A stretch of DNA of 64,000 nt from JACOND01 sp965116175 (GTDB lineage Bacteria > Bdellovibrionota > Bdellovibrionia > Bdellovibrionales > UBA1609): NCBI GenBank assembly GCA_965116175.1, contig OZ220490.1:1364001-1428000 (forward strand). Direction: 5' to 3'. A model generated the notes under the pieces. That model was not told where the DNA came from and searched no databases. It worked only from the letters and a program-made list of their open reading frames with translations. Positions 17,767-27,648 of this stretch are shown here, one piece after another; the stretch's first letter is position 1, and each line of letters begins with the position of its first letter. A program made the translations under genes and the position numbers.

Positions 17767-19688
17767 ATCCCCTTGTGTTTAAATATTTTGTTTTTTGTTT
17801 TAGAATATAATTTATAAAATTGTTTTTCAATATGGCTGGCAATAAGAGGTCTGCCATCATACTGCAAGAGCGATTTCATTTTTGAGCTATGCTGTGGAAA
17901 CTCTCCGCTCAACAGTTTTTTTAATTGCCCATCCCTGTTTTGCTCTACAACAAAAATTTCTGACTGTTCCTTTAAAAAGCCCTCTACATTTTTTGGAAAA
18001 GGGAAAGAGCAAACTCGCATAAAATTTGTATAAATGCCCTCTCCCTCCAAAGTGTCCCTTAACTCTTTCAAGCTTTGTTCATTAGGCCCAAAAGTGACAA
18101 AAGCTGTTTTGCTGTTCTTGGAAGATTCTATCACAGCTTGAGGCATAAGCGTTTTTGCAGTCTGCCATTTTCGTTCCAGTTTATCCAATTTCCCTGAGTA
18201 GTCCTGATGCCTTTCAGAATATTCAGCCCTTTCATTATGACCTGAACCTCTGCTGAGGTAAGCCCCTTTTGTATGACGAATACCCGGCAAAGTTCTTCCG
18301 GAAATGCCATCTCTCTCATTATCCTTGAAAGGTAAAAAATTGATTTTCTCTAAATCCTCTTCTTTTAACACTTTGCCTCTGTTAAGAGTTTTATCATCAC
18401 TTTTAAAAACAGAACTCATCTTTAAGTTCATTCCCAAATCCAAATCACTTAAAACAATAACAAGAGTTTGCAGCTCCTCCGCCAGTTCAAAAGCTTTTGC
18501 TGTCCAGTAAAAGGCTTCTTCAGGAGTTCCCGGCAGCAAAACAATGTGTTTGCTGTCTCCGTGAGACAGAAAACAAGAAGATAAAAGATCTCCTTGCTGA
18601 GTTCGTGTTGGCAAACCTGTGGAAGGCCCCGCTCTTTGAACATTAAATAAGACAACAGGCACTTCTGCAAAATAAGAAAGCCCAGCCCCTTCACTCATAA
18701 GAGAAAGCCCCGGTCCTGATGTAGTTGTCATAGCTCGCAGCCCAGCCCAGCCTGCACCTATAGCCTGTGTGATGCCTGCCAGTTCATCTTCTGATTGGAC
18801 GACCATAAACTTCTTTTTTCCTTCTTTGTCTTTTTGATAGGCACTGGCAAACTTTTCAAAATTTTCCGCCAAGGAGGAAGCTGGTGTGATAGGATACCAG
18901 GATACAAACTGACAGCCGGCAAATAAAGCGCCTAAAGCCATACTTGTATTTCCGTCTATAAGAATTTCTTTTTTTGAATGGTGATTTTGTAATTGTCCCG
19001 CTAATTTTTGTTGGGAGATGCTGGTAGATTTTTCATTGTTTGAGAGAAGGGTTTTTTCTGGAAGGGAAAAAGGAAAGTCATATTTAAGAGCTAAATTCCT
19101 CCCTAATTGAATCGCTTGCATATTTTGTTGAGCCAGTTCACTGCCCTTGGCGCTTTGGAAAAAATCCTCTATTGATTTTTTAACAAGCTCATTCTCTACT
19201 TTAAGCCATTCACATAAAAACCCCACATAGATCATATTTTTAAATAAAATTCTTTTTTTAACATTTACATCTTTTATTTTTTTTAAGGATTGGCTGATAG
19301 GCAAAGACAAATGCTTACCTTTGAAAACAGAGTTGCCTTGGGAAGGCTCCTTATTTGCATTTGTTAAAGTTTTCTTGTTTAAAATAAATTCCACTTTATC
19401 TTTTTCATCAGAGATTAATATCCCATGGGATGTCATTTCATTAAGATCATCAAGAAGAGTTTTGGGATTGAGACTAATAAGAATATCTGCCTTGGGTGAA
19501 AAACCAGTATGGCCTTTGGAATTTAACCTTATGCTGTATAAACAGGGAAGACCGGCAATATTAGAGGGAAAAAAGTTATAAGAGCCTGCCGGCCATCCTG
19601 AACGAAAAAAAATTTTTGTTAAAAGTTGGTTAGCGGATAAGCTCCCTGTGCCATTCACTGTTGAAATGTTTATAACCAAATTTTCCAT
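17757..19688 (-). CDS. 2-oxoacid:acceptor oxidoreductase, fused gamma-alpha subunit
   Basis: The 643-residue protein has an N-terminal gamma domain (about residues 1-190) and an alpha/pyrimidine-binding domain starting near 240 (GNTSMALGALFAGCQFVSWYPITPASSLAE, the YPITP signature). QSEDELAGITQAIGAGWAGLRAMTTTSGPGLSLMSE follows. A C-terminal transketolase-like region (about 500-600) includes TAFVTFGP and FVVEQNRDGQ. Domain order and size match KorA-type subunits. It lies directly upstream of the beta subunit gene in the same operon. A poorly conserved, polar spacer of ~60 residues lies between the gamma and alpha parts. Confidence 0.9.
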   Translation of the reverse strand: MENLVINISTVNGTGSLSANQLLTKIFFRSGWPAGSYNFFPSNIAGLPCLYSIRLNSKGHTGFSPKADILISLNPKTLLDDLNEMTSHGILISDEKDKVEFILNKKTLTNANKEPSQGNSVFKGKHLSLPISQSLKKIKDVNVKKRILFKNMIYVGFLCEWLKVENELVKKSIEDFFQSAKGSELAQQNMQAIQLGRNLALKYDFPFSLPEKTLLSNNEKSTSISQQKLAGQLQNHHSKKEILIDGNTSMALGALFAGCQFVSWYPITPASSLAENFEKFASAYQKDKEGKKKFMVVQSEDELAGITQAIGAGWAGLRAMTTTSGPGLSLMSEGAGLSYFAEVPVVLFNVQRAGPSTGLPTRTQQGDLLSSCFLSHGDSKHIVLLPGTPEEAFYWTAKAFELAEELQTLVIVLSDLDLGMNLKMSSVFKSDDKTLNRGKVLKEEDLEKINFLPFKDNERDGISGRTLPGIRHTKGAYLSRGSGHNERAEYSERHQDYSGKLDKLERKWQTAKTLMPQAVIESSKNSKTAFVTFGPNEQSLKELRDTLEGEGIYTNFMRVCSFPFPKNVEGFLKEQSEIFVVEQNRDGQLKKLLSGEFPQHSSKMKSLLQYDGRPLIASHIEKQFYKLYSKTKNKIFKHKGICS

Positions 19689-20054
19689 ATAGAATTTACT
19701 TATAACACAATCATATCAAAAAAGGAGAGTATTTTTAAAATTTTTGCCTTATATTGCAGAGGGCGAAAATTATTGTATTTAAAAAATTAATACACTTAAG
19801 ATCAATTTATACTTCACTTGAATATATAAAGAAGCCGTCCAGACTTTAGTTAAAAAACTTGTAAATTCAGAAAATGGGATGGAATAAATTGCATATAATA
19901 GTGATCTTGTTTAAATTTTCTAGACTTTATCTCTTCTATAAAATCATGAATTTTTTAACACGATTGGCAGTATTGTACAATATCTTGCTTAAAATTTACA
20001 GCCTTTCATTTAAAAAAGTGACAGAAAAACTTAAATCTGTTATAAAGAGATTTT
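19689..20054. other. divergent intergenic region with short dispersed repeat
   Basis: Upstream region of both the oxidoreductase operon (-) and the Cys-rich lipoprotein gene (+). Bases 19891-19970 carry a degenerate short copy of the dispersed repeat (GTGATCTTGTTTAAATTTTC ... CTCTTCTATAAAATCATGAA). The short open frame across it is not convincing as a gene. Confidence 0.45.
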
Positions 20055-20504
20055 ATGAGGTATAAATTTTTAGCAATTTTTGTTTTTTTATTTATTTCAG
20101 CCTGTGAATTTATAAGGGATGAGCCTGAATATCAAAACCAGGCCCCTGGCCAATATTCTCAAACAGACCCTCATCAGGTTCGCTCTTTTCCGGACTCTTC
20201 TAAATGGGATAATAGACAAACTCAGACACCAGGCTCTTCTCATCAACAAGATTCTGAACAAACTCACTCTGGAGTTGGATCAATTTGTAACACAGATGCA
20301 GATTGTATTTTAGTGGATAAAGACTGTTGTGGGTGTAATTCAGGAGGAGAATCCAAGGCAATTCATAAATCACAGGAAGCCCGCCACAACAGTGAATGGA
20401 AAAAGAAATGTACTTCTCCTCTTATGTATTGTACTGCTTTTTACAGATGTCATCAGTTTCAAGCTAAGTGCCGCAATTCTCAATGTGTTGTTATAAACAG
20501 ATAA
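20055..20504 (+). CDS. Cys-rich lipoprotein
   Basis: The 149-residue predicted lipoprotein has signal peptide MRYKFLAIFVFLFISAC with the lipobox ISAC. A Gln/Ser/Pro-rich linker follows (about 25-75). The C-terminal domain has about 10 Cys with the pattern C-x(5)-DC...DCCGCNSGG...C...C...C...C. This CNTDADC...CCGCNSGG arrangement is seen in small secreted domains of Deltaproteobacteria and Myxobacteria, probably disulfide-stabilised. Function unknown. The gene is monocistronic. Confidence 0.7.
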   Translation: MRYKFLAIFVFLFISACEFIRDEPEYQNQAPGQYSQTDPHQVRSFPDSSKWDNRQTQTPGSSHQQDSEQTHSGVGSICNTDADCILVDKDCCGCNSGGESKAIHKSQEARHNSEWKKKCTSPLMYCTAFYRCHQFQAKCRNSQCVVINR

Positions 20505-20602
20505 TGTAAAAGATCTGTGAAAAATGACGAGCCTATCTTACAGAATTTAATTATAGTAAAAACACAGGAAATAAAAATTCCAAACAGGATTTAGTATAAC
20601 AA

Positions 20603-22099
20603 TTAAAAAATCCCTTTGCTTTTTGAGACAAGGGAGAGATCGGCTTGCGCATTTAATCCACAAATCTCCTTATGTGATAAAGATTCCAGTTTTTGAACAA
20701 GATTAAGAAATCTCTCTCCTTCTTGTTTGGAGGTTATTCCTTTGCTTAAACTGAGGAACTTGTTGATATAATCCTTTCTTTCAAAAGGCTTTTTCCCAAA
20801 GGGGTGGGCATCAGCCAGTTTTTTTTCTCCTTCAATAACTTCACCGGTTTTTAATGTAATTTTCACTCTCCCGCCAAAAGCTCTTTTATTAGGGTTTGGC
20901 TCTTTGTATAGAACTGTCCATGTTTTTTCTTCACAGGTTTTTATTTTATGCCAAAGCTCTATTGTTTGAGGCCGGCTAGCCCGTTCCCTGCTGTAAGAAT
21001 CTTTGTGATGCCATCTTCCGTCTTCCAAAGCTACAGCAAAAATATAAGGAATGCTGTGGTCTAAAGTTTCTCGACTGGCTTTGGGATCCATTTTTTGAGG
21101 ATCTCCTGAACCTGTGCCAATAACAAAATGGGTGTGGTGAGAAGTGTAAATCATAATTTCTTTAACAAGAGATAAGTCTTTAATTTTTTGTCTTAACTCA
21201 AAGGCCAAATCAATAAGAGCCTGCGCCTGATACTCTGCTGAGTGAGCTTTTGTGTAAGATTCAAGGATGCTGATTTTTTTTTCTCCCTTTTCTAATAGAG
21301 GAATTTTATAAGAGGCTTCCGGACCATCTAACATCCAAGCCAGGACAGAATCCTCCCCTTCATAAATAGGGGAGGGAGAGTTTTCCCCTCTGAGAGCGCG
21401 ATCAACAGCTTCAATAGCCATTTTACCGGCGAAGGCCGGAGCATAAGCTTTCCAGCTTGAAATTTCCCCTTTACGGGACTGGCGGGTTGTGAAAGAAATA
21501 TGGACAGCCTGCTGTATCGCCTGATAAGTTCGCTCTTGGTCCATATTTAACAAAGCCCCAAGGCCGGCTGTTTGCGCCGGACAAAGGTGGGCAATATGAT
21601 CAATTTTGTGTTTATGAAGGCAAATTCCTTTAACAAGACTGATATGAATTTCATAAGCTGATAAAATCCCCCTTAAAAGATCTTTTCCGTTTTTTCCCAT
21701 TTGCTGGGCCACTGCCAGCAAGGGAGGAATATTATCTGCCGGATGAGAGTAATCTTCTGCCAAATAAGTATCATGAAAGTCAAGCTCTCTAACAGCCACC
21801 CCATTAGCCCAAGCAGCCCAGTCAGCGCTAAAGCGATGGTTGTTGCTCAAGCCAAAAATACAGGCCCCTTTTTTGTTAGGATGAGCCAAAGCCTGCTCTC
21901 TGGCATGAACAACAGCCTCTCTATAAAGAGAGGCCGCAGCTACGGCTGTATTGTCAATCATGCGATTAATGACCATTTCTTTTGCCAAAGGGGATATAGG
22001 GGCAGGATCAAGTGCTGTCTCAGCCAGCCTCCAAGCCAGCTGCTCCTCTTTAGGCAGATTTTTTTTGGAGGGATAAACTTTAAGAGTATGTGTTTTCAT
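20603..22099 (-). CDS. MmgE/PrpD family protein (2-methylcitrate dehydratase-like)
   Basis: The 498-residue protein has the MmgE/PrpD fold. Recognisable segments include NTAVAAASLYREAVVHAREQAL, DFHDTYLAEDYSHPADNIPPLLAVAQ (the conserved D-x-x-D and HP motif near residue 110-125), AYEIHISLVKGICLHKHKIDHIAH and SRETLDHSIPYIFAVAL (DHS-x-PY). Family members dehydrate 2-methylcitrate in propionate breakdown or act on related acids. No prpB or prpC lies beside it, so the substrate is open. Length matches PrpD (~480). Confidence 0.85.
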   Translation of the reverse strand: MKTHTLKVYPSKKNLPKEEQLAWRLAETALDPAPISPLAKEMVINRMIDNTAVAAASLYREAVVHAREQALAHPNKKGACIFGLSNNHRFSADWAAWANGVAVRELDFHDTYLAEDYSHPADNIPPLLAVAQQMGKNGKDLLRGILSAYEIHISLVKGICLHKHKIDHIAHLCPAQTAGLGALLNMDQERTYQAIQQAVHISFTTRQSRKGEISSWKAYAPAFAGKMAIEAVDRALRGENSPSPIYEGEDSVLAWMLDGPEASYKIPLLEKGEKKISILESYTKAHSAEYQAQALIDLAFELRQKIKDLSLVKEIMIYTSHHTHFVIGTGSGDPQKMDPKASRETLDHSIPYIFAVALEDGRWHHKDSYSRERASRPQTIELWHKIKTCEEKTWTVLYKEPNPNKRAFGGRVKITLKTGEVIEGEKKLADAHPFGKKPFERKDYINKFLSLSKGITSKQEGERFLNLVQKLESLSHKEICGLNAQADLSLVSKSKGIF

Positions 22100-22483
22100 A
22101 ATGTATTTGAAATGGTTCCATTTTTTGTAAAAATATTTATCCCATAGAGAATGATTTAAAAGGGATTCTATATTCTTTCTATTTCATACTTTCTTCCAGA
22201 GAACATTCCTGGATGGACAACACTGCCTGGTTTAAATGAATTACACTTAATTATCTATATCTCTTAATAATTAGTAATAATATCAATAAATGCAGAATTT
22301 TCCAGTTCCTTTTTAAATAGCGCTTTGGCTGCTATTTGAGCATTTGGTAAAAAATTAATAAGATGATTTTTAGCAAATTTAGTGGTTTAAGATTTTCTAT
22401 ATTATTAGATTTCTTGCATCCCTATTGTGTTTTGTCGTTGCAATTCACAAGATAGCTTCAAATCCAGGAAACTAAAACAATAA
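22100..22483. other. intergenic region with no clear gene
   Basis: Sits between prpD-like and coiled-coil genes, both on the minus strand. A stop-free minus-strand stretch of about 40 codons (22270-22390) ends in a stop but has no start and may be a relic. Otherwise I see only AT-rich sequence. Confidence 0.35.
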
Positions 22484-23011
22484 TTAGTCTGCTGGAGCAC
22501 TCTCTATCACGCGCCAATCACCCTTCCCCTTCAAAGGAGCATTTCCATATTTCATCTCTCTTATCATGTCTTCTAAGTTGTCTATTCTGTCTTTTATGTC
22601 TTCTATGTCTTCTAGTATGTATTTTATGTCTATCATGTTTTCTATCTCTTTTATGCCTTTTATGTTGTTTATGTCTGTTATGCCTTCTAATATGTTTTCT
22701 ATGTCTTCTATGTCATTTACTCTGCCTCTTGTGTCTTCTAACAGGCTTTCTATTCTGCCTTCTATTCTAACTTCTATGCTTTCTATATCTATTCCGTCTT
22801 CTATTCTGTCTTTTATGTCTTCTAACATGTCTTCTATGTCATCTATTCTGTCTCTTGTGTCTTCTAACATGTCTTCCATTTGGACATACATTGGTTGTTC
22901 ATAATGTTTTTTGGAATCTGCATTTACTGGATAAGTTTGCGCTTGATTGTCTTCTTGTCCAATAGCTGATAAACTGAATAAAAATAAAATGGGAAAAATT
23001 ATAAATTTCAT
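22484..23011 (-). CDS. exported repetitive coiled-coil protein
   Basis: The 175-residue protein has signal peptide MKFIIFPILFLFSLSAIGQ. About 110 residues follow in which Ile, Glu, Asp, Met and Leu dominate, in overlapping repeats such as EDMLEDIKDRIEDGI, RIESLLEDTRGRVNDIEDI and EDIKDRIDNLEDMI. The i/i+3/i+4 spacing of Ile/Leu/Met predicts a long acidic coiled coil. The coding DNA shows matching short repeats (TCTTCTATGTCTTCTA-like on the plus strand), so the gene probably grew by slippage. The C-terminal end (PLKGKGDWRVIESAPAD) is different. The coiled-coil part may form periplasmic oligomers, possibly with an Lpp-like spacer role, but this is inference. Confidence 0.7.
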   Translation of the reverse strand: MKFIIFPILFLFSLSAIGQEDNQAQTYPVNADSKKHYEQPMYVQMEDMLEDTRDRIDDIEDMLEDIKDRIEDGIDIESIEVRIEGRIESLLEDTRGRVNDIEDIENILEGITDINNIKGIKEIENMIDIKYILEDIEDIKDRIDNLEDMIREMKYGNAPLKGKGDWRVIESAPAD

Positions 23012-23459
23012 AATAATGTCTCCTTATATAGTTAAATAAAACCTCACACATTTGAGTATCAAGACAAATTGTAAATTTCAAGTAAATAAAAATATTTTTT
23101 CAAGAGAGGCTTTATTCTTAAGTATTTTAAATATTTTTGAGATAAAATAAGTAAAAATCTTACACAAACCATATTATACAAATTTTTGCATGTCAATCTA
23201 TATTATTAAGGAGTTAAACTTGTTTTGATTTTCTATTCCCTCGGAGTGAGTAACAAAAGTGGACTAAAGTTAAGATTTAATTTAAAGGCTTGTGTGAGTA
23301 AAACAGGAATTTTCTATAATCATAATTTTCTGAATTTGTTTTATACTATTATCATAATAACCTGTGGGACAAATGCAGGTTTATAAAGTGATATATTTTA
23401 TAAAAAGAATTTAGAATAAAAGCGGCTATTAAGGAAATATATTTTATACCAAATAAGTT
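23012..23459. other. AT-rich intergenic region
   Basis: About 450 bases between argS and the coiled-coil gene, both on the minus strand. No frame of useful length and no RNA signature was found. Confidence 0.4.
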
Positions 23460-25178
23460 TCACATAGAAGAAGGGCGGGGGACATTGAGAACCTCCAAAC
23501 CTCTATCAAGAACACGGTTTGTTAAACTTGTTAAAAGAAGAAAATCATTTTCCCTTGAATGGCCTAAAATTTTTTGAGAGGCGTAAAAACGATTAAACTC
23601 TTTAGCCAAGTCCAACAGGTATCTTGCCAGAATATGTGGTTTAAAGTGTTTGAAAGATTGAAAAACAGATTCTTCAAAACATAAAATCCTCCAGGCCAGT
23701 TGTTTTTCCTCTGCGCCTTCAAGGAGGTTAGAAAATTGTTTTTGGACATCTTTTTTGGATTTATACAGGAGGCTTTTAGAGCGAACCAAACTGTATTGCA
23801 CAAAGGGGCCTGAGCGGCCTTCAAAATCCAAAACCTTGTTCCATTCAAAGTCTACATCCTTTGTGCGATCATTCATTAAATCGTTAAAGAGGACAGCTCC
23901 AATTCCCACCTGTTTGCAAACTTCTTCTTTATTTTTCAAATTGGGATTCCGCTCCTCAATAATGGATTTTACCCTCTGAAAAGCCTGTTCCAGAATATCC
24001 TTTAAATAAACAGCCTGCCCCTGCCGGGTGGACATTTTTCCCTCTCCTTTAAAGCGATACATTCCAAAACTAAAATGAAAATTTTTATCTCTCCATTGTG
24101 GATTCAACTTTTCAGCCACCTGAAAAATCTGTTTGAAATGGAGATTTTGATCCACTGCTGTAATATAAATATTTTTATCTGCTTTTAATGTTTCAAACCG
24201 GTAAATAATACTGGATAAATCTCTTGCTGCGTATGTGGAGGCGCCATCCCGTTTTGTGATTAAACAAGGAGGGCTGTCCTCTTCCAAAAAAACAACCTCC
24301 GCCCCTTCGCTTTTTTTCAAAAGACTCTTAACTTTCAAACGGTTTTTTAAATCATCCATAAAAGCTATGTAAAAAGATTCCCCTTGGACCAGATCATGCT
24401 TTATATTGAGAATATTCCAATACTGCTCATAATTTTTTAAAGAAAGCTCAACAAACTTCTCCCAAAGTTTTTTTAACTCTAGGTCGCCTGCCTCCAATTT
24501 TTTAAAAAGCTCTCTGGCTTCTTGGATGTTTTTTTCATCCGATTCCGCTTCTTTGTAAAAGCGGATATAAAGCTCTACAAGAGAGGAGAAGGCTTTGTTT
24601 TTAAAGTCATACTCTTTGCCCCATCTGTTATAAGCCCAAAGAAGTTTTCCAAATTGGCTTCCCCAATCCCCCAGATGATTGACAGCTGTCATTTTAAAAC
24701 CAAAACAGCGCGCCAAATTAACAAGAGCTTGTCCTAAAACTGTAGCTCTTAGGTGGCCAATGTTCATATATTTTGCCACATTGGGGGAGGCAAAATCTAT
24801 CACCCAATGTTCTGCTTTATTGTTTGTGAAATGAGCCAGTTTGCTCTTGGCAATCAGCTGCTCTAATTTTTTTTGAAGATAGCCCTCTTGAAACTGAAAG
24901 TTGATAAATCCTGCCACTGCAGAGCATGGCTTTAAAATGGGGGGGGGATATTTATTGATTTGATCGGCAATTTTTTTCGCTTCTTCTTTAGGAGAGAGGT
25001 TATTTTTTTTTGCAAGAGCAAACATAGGGAGAGCCAGATGCCCATACTCTGACCGGCGGGGCTGTTCTAAGAGAGAGAATATATTTTCCTCTGATAAAGG
25101 AAAATATGTTTTTAAAAACCCCACCAGATCTTTTTTAATGTCTATCAACAAACCTTGTTCTTTTAAAGAAGAAAGCAT
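23460..25178 (-). CDS. argS: arginyl-tRNA synthetase
   Basis: The 572-residue class I aminoacyl-tRNA synthetase charges tRNA-Arg. The N-terminal ArgS-specific domain includes SEYGHLALPMFALAK. The HIGH motif appears as ASPNVAKYMNIGHLRAT near residue 130, and the KMSK region as GKMSTRQGQAV near 385. The DALR anticodon-binding domain is at the end (about 460-572), with FNRFYASQKIL. It ends VPRPSSM, close to the usual VPERM end. The gene stands alone and is divergent from the VKOR-DsbA gene. Confidence 0.95.
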   Translation of the reverse strand: MLSSLKEQGLLIDIKKDLVGFLKTYFPLSEENIFSLLEQPRRSEYGHLALPMFALAKKNNLSPKEEAKKIADQINKYPPPILKPCSAVAGFINFQFQEGYLQKKLEQLIAKSKLAHFTNNKAEHWVIDFASPNVAKYMNIGHLRATVLGQALVNLARCFGFKMTAVNHLGDWGSQFGKLLWAYNRWGKEYDFKNKAFSSLVELYIRFYKEAESDEKNIQEARELFKKLEAGDLELKKLWEKFVELSLKNYEQYWNILNIKHDLVQGESFYIAFMDDLKNRLKVKSLLKKSEGAEVVFLEEDSPPCLITKRDGASTYAARDLSSIIYRFETLKADKNIYITAVDQNLHFKQIFQVAEKLNPQWRDKNFHFSFGMYRFKGEGKMSTRQGQAVYLKDILEQAFQRVKSIIEERNPNLKNKEEVCKQVGIGAVLFNDLMNDRTKDVDFEWNKVLDFEGRSGPFVQYSLVRSKSLLYKSKKDVQKQFSNLLEGAEEKQLAWRILCFEESVFQSFKHFKPHILARYLLDLAKEFNRFYASQKILGHSRENDFLLLTSLTNRVLDRGLEVLNVPRPSSM

Positions 25179-25260
25179 AAGACCTTTTAATTATCCTATA
25201 AAATGAAAAAAATCAAAATCTATTGCATTATCTTTATTTAAAAGGCAATATAGGCTCATC

Positions 25261-26442
25261 ATGAAAAAACTTCTTATTTTGGCTTTATCACTTGGTATTT
25301 TATCTTCTCTGGGACATTTTTATCTGGCAAAAAGAGCCTATCAACTTCAAGTTGGAACGGCTAACAGCCAAAGTATTTGCAATATTGGGGAAAATATTAA
25401 CTGTGATTCAGCTTTACTTTCCCCTTATGCCAAAGTTTTTGGGATTTCTATTTCCAACTTTGGCCTTGCCTTCACTTTAACTTTATCTGTTTTGCTCCTT
25501 TGTTTCTTTCTTTTTGGTTTAAACACTTATTGGAAAAATATATCTTTTTATTTGTCGGGGCTGATTGCCTTTTCTTCTGTCATAATGGCTGTTATTTCTT
25601 TGTTGGAACATCTATACTGCCCTGTTTGTTGGACTCTTTATCTTTTGTCTTTTGTAATTACGGTTGTTTTATTTTTTGCCTTTAAACCGGAGCTAATTAA
25701 ACCTCTGTCTTTTGTTTCTAACAATATCAAGGAAAAAACCTTATATATTTTGGGAGCTTGTATTTTAGGAGCGGGTTTGTTCTTCCATATAAGTTTTGTA
25801 ACAATTTTTGATATTAAAAGCCAGGAGGAGGTTTTAAAAGCAGAATTCAATGATTGGCAATATCAAGAAGTTATATCTATACAAACAAGCCCTCTGTTAC
25901 GAAAAGGGAAACAAGGATCAAAAATGTTGGTGGTGGAATTTGCGGATTTCCTTTGTCCAGCTTGCAAAAGGGTTCAGGCTCCTTTAAAAGAATTTTTAAA
26001 TCGTTTCCCTGATGTAGATTTTCAATTTTATGTTTATCCCTTGGATAAAACCTGCAACCCTTCTTTGGACTACGCCCATTCAGGTTTAAGCTGTAAGCTT
26101 AGCAAAGCTATTATTTGTGGTGAGAGACAAGGCAAAGGGTGGATGCTTCATGATTTTATTTTTGAAAACCAGAGAAATTTTATAAGATTTCAGAGGGATG
26201 ATAAAAAAATAAAAAATCTGTTTGAAGATGTGTTTAGGGAAACAGGCCTAAATAAAAAAGAATTTGAAGTTTGTATGAAAGACTCTCAAATTCTGAACAT
26301 GGTAAAAGAATCAGCTTTGACTGGAGAAAAGGCTCATGTCGAGGGAACACCCAGCTTTTATGTCAATGGAAAAAAGATTCAATACTCTTCTAAACTTCTT
26401 GTTTTACAAAAAATTTATGAATATTTGCAGAAACAAAAATAA
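25261..26442 (+). CDS. VKOR-DsbA fusion (disulfide bond formation)
   Basis: The 393-residue protein combines an N-terminal vitamin-K-epoxide-reductase-like membrane domain (four or five helices, about residues 1-185) with a periplasmic DsbA/thioredoxin domain. The VKOR part shows CNIGENINCDSAL (the loop Cys pair) near residue 42 and EHLYCPVCW (active CxxC) near 122. The thioredoxin part has VEFADFLCPACKRVQAPL (CPAC) near 237 and GTPSFYVNG with the cis-Pro near 362. One polypeptide thus oxidises substrate thiols and passes electrons to quinone, replacing a DsbA/DsbB pair. Lone gene. Confidence 0.88.
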   Translation: MKKLLILALSLGILSSLGHFYLAKRAYQLQVGTANSQSICNIGENINCDSALLSPYAKVFGISISNFGLAFTLTLSVLLLCFFLFGLNTYWKNISFYLSGLIAFSSVIMAVISLLEHLYCPVCWTLYLLSFVITVVLFFAFKPELIKPLSFVSNNIKEKTLYILGACILGAGLFFHISFVTIFDIKSQEEVLKAEFNDWQYQEVISIQTSPLLRKGKQGSKMLVVEFADFLCPACKRVQAPLKEFLNRFPDVDFQFYVYPLDKTCNPSLDYAHSGLSCKLSKAIICGERQGKGWMLHDFIFENQRNFIRFQRDDKKIKNLFEDVFRETGLNKKEFEVCMKDSQILNMVKESALTGEKAHVEGTPSFYVNGKKIQYSSKLLVLQKIYEYLQKQK

Positions 26443-26537
26443 AAGATAAACATTCAAACTTTTCTGTTTTTTGATTGGGGTATATTATGAGTACATTTAA
26501 TTCAGATTAGGGGCGCGCAAACTGCTCAAAAAAAGGT

Positions 26538-27617
26538 TCAGGACATAAATTGGTCAGAAAAGGGAGTGAATTTTTGACCACAGATTTTTGAGCAGACTTT
26601 TAATTTGTCTTTATTTATATCTTTTCCTTTCCACCTTTGTGGAATCATTTTTTGAAAAAACACATCCTGAATTATAGACTGAATAGAATGTGTTTTTGCG
26701 CAAAGGCTTTTTTGCTGTTCAGGAAGCTGTTTAATCAATTTCCAGATCTCTGAAGATTTTTCCTCCAAATACCAAGAGTAAAGATGAGCTGTCCAACAAC
26801 AGGGAAAAACCAAACCCTCTGCGCCGATATAAATGCTTTTTTCCTCACTAACTTTACATTTTATAGGAGTTTGATTAAGATATTCCTCCATGCTTCCATA
26901 ACTGCGATTTAATTCTTTTTCTCTTTTTAATGAAGGATTTTGATACTCAGGATTTTTTGGCATTTGCAAAGCATATTCCACCTCTCCGTTTTTATTTAAT
27001 ACTTTTATTTCCTGTCTGACTCTAGCTTCCTGATTGATAAAAAATCGGGCGGTCTTTTTTATAACAAAATCTTTAAAGCCCATTTCAATGGCGAGTTTTT
27101 TTGCCTCCCCCACTTGATGCTCATTATGGGCAAAAACAATAAAATCCCAAACTGCATTTCCTCCTGCTGAAATATAGCTTTTTGCGCTTTCCATAATTTT
27201 TTTAAAGTCAGAGCCCCTGCGGTAAATGGAATTTGTATCTTCTAAACCATCAATGCTAAAATGAACACAATCAACCAACTGAGCCAAATTCCGCCACCAG
27301 GATTTTGATCGGCCTGAAGCATTTGTAAATAAGGATAAAAAAATACAAGGATTTGCTTCACGGAAAAAGTGAAAAGCCTTTAATGTATCCTTGGCCAGCA
27401 TAGGGTCGCCATAATTGCCGCACATATATATTTGATGGAGTTGTTTTATAAAATCCAAAGGAAAAATCTGTTTAATATCATCAAGACTAAGTTCTGTTAT
27501 TGGGAGCTGGGGATTAACAGCTCCTCCCAGAATGTTTCTTGTACACAGGGGACAATTTACATTGCATTTTGAGGTGATTTCCAAGTGAACTGTCTTAATT
27601 TCAGAATATTTATACAT
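26538..27617 (-). CDS. radical SAM/SPASM-type protein
   Basis: The 359-residue protein has the radical SAM motif CNVNCPLC (CxxxCxxC) at residue 18. Residues after it fit the TIM barrel, with a GDPML glycine element and HFSIDG. A C-terminal Cys-containing region (IYIGAEGLVFPCCWTAH, then CAKTHS, CSKICGQ) resembles SPASM/twitch auxiliary cluster domains. Such proteins often modify peptides or sugars; the substrate here is unknown and no small precursor peptide is obvious next to it. It is followed by tadA upstream on the same strand (31-base gap), so both may be one transcript. Confidence 0.85.
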   Translation of the reverse strand: MYKYSEIKTVHLEITSKCNVNCPLCTRNILGGAVNPQLPITELSLDDIKQIFPLDFIKQLHQIYMCGNYGDPMLAKDTLKAFHFFREANPCIFLSLFTNASGRSKSWWRNLAQLVDCVHFSIDGLEDTNSIYRRGSDFKKIMESAKSYISAGGNAVWDFIVFAHNEHQVGEAKKLAIEMGFKDFVIKKTARFFINQEARVRQEIKVLNKNGEVEYALQMPKNPEYQNPSLKREKELNRSYGSMEEYLNQTPIKCKVSEEKSIYIGAEGLVFPCCWTAHLYSWYLEEKSSEIWKLIKQLPEQQKSLCAKTHSIQSIIQDVFFQKMIPQRWKGKDINKDKLKVCSKICGQKFTPFSDQFMS

Positions 27618-27648
27618 TGGAATTTAACCAGTATAGCATTAAAAAATT

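Noticed and set aside
19874..20065. 63-residue plus-strand frame before the Cys-rich lipoprotein
   Set aside because: It crosses a copy of the dispersed repeat, has no ribosome binding site and overlaps the next start.
22566..22904. 112-residue Ser/Met-rich frame on the plus strand
   Set aside because: It is the antisense shadow of the repetitive coiled-coil gene.
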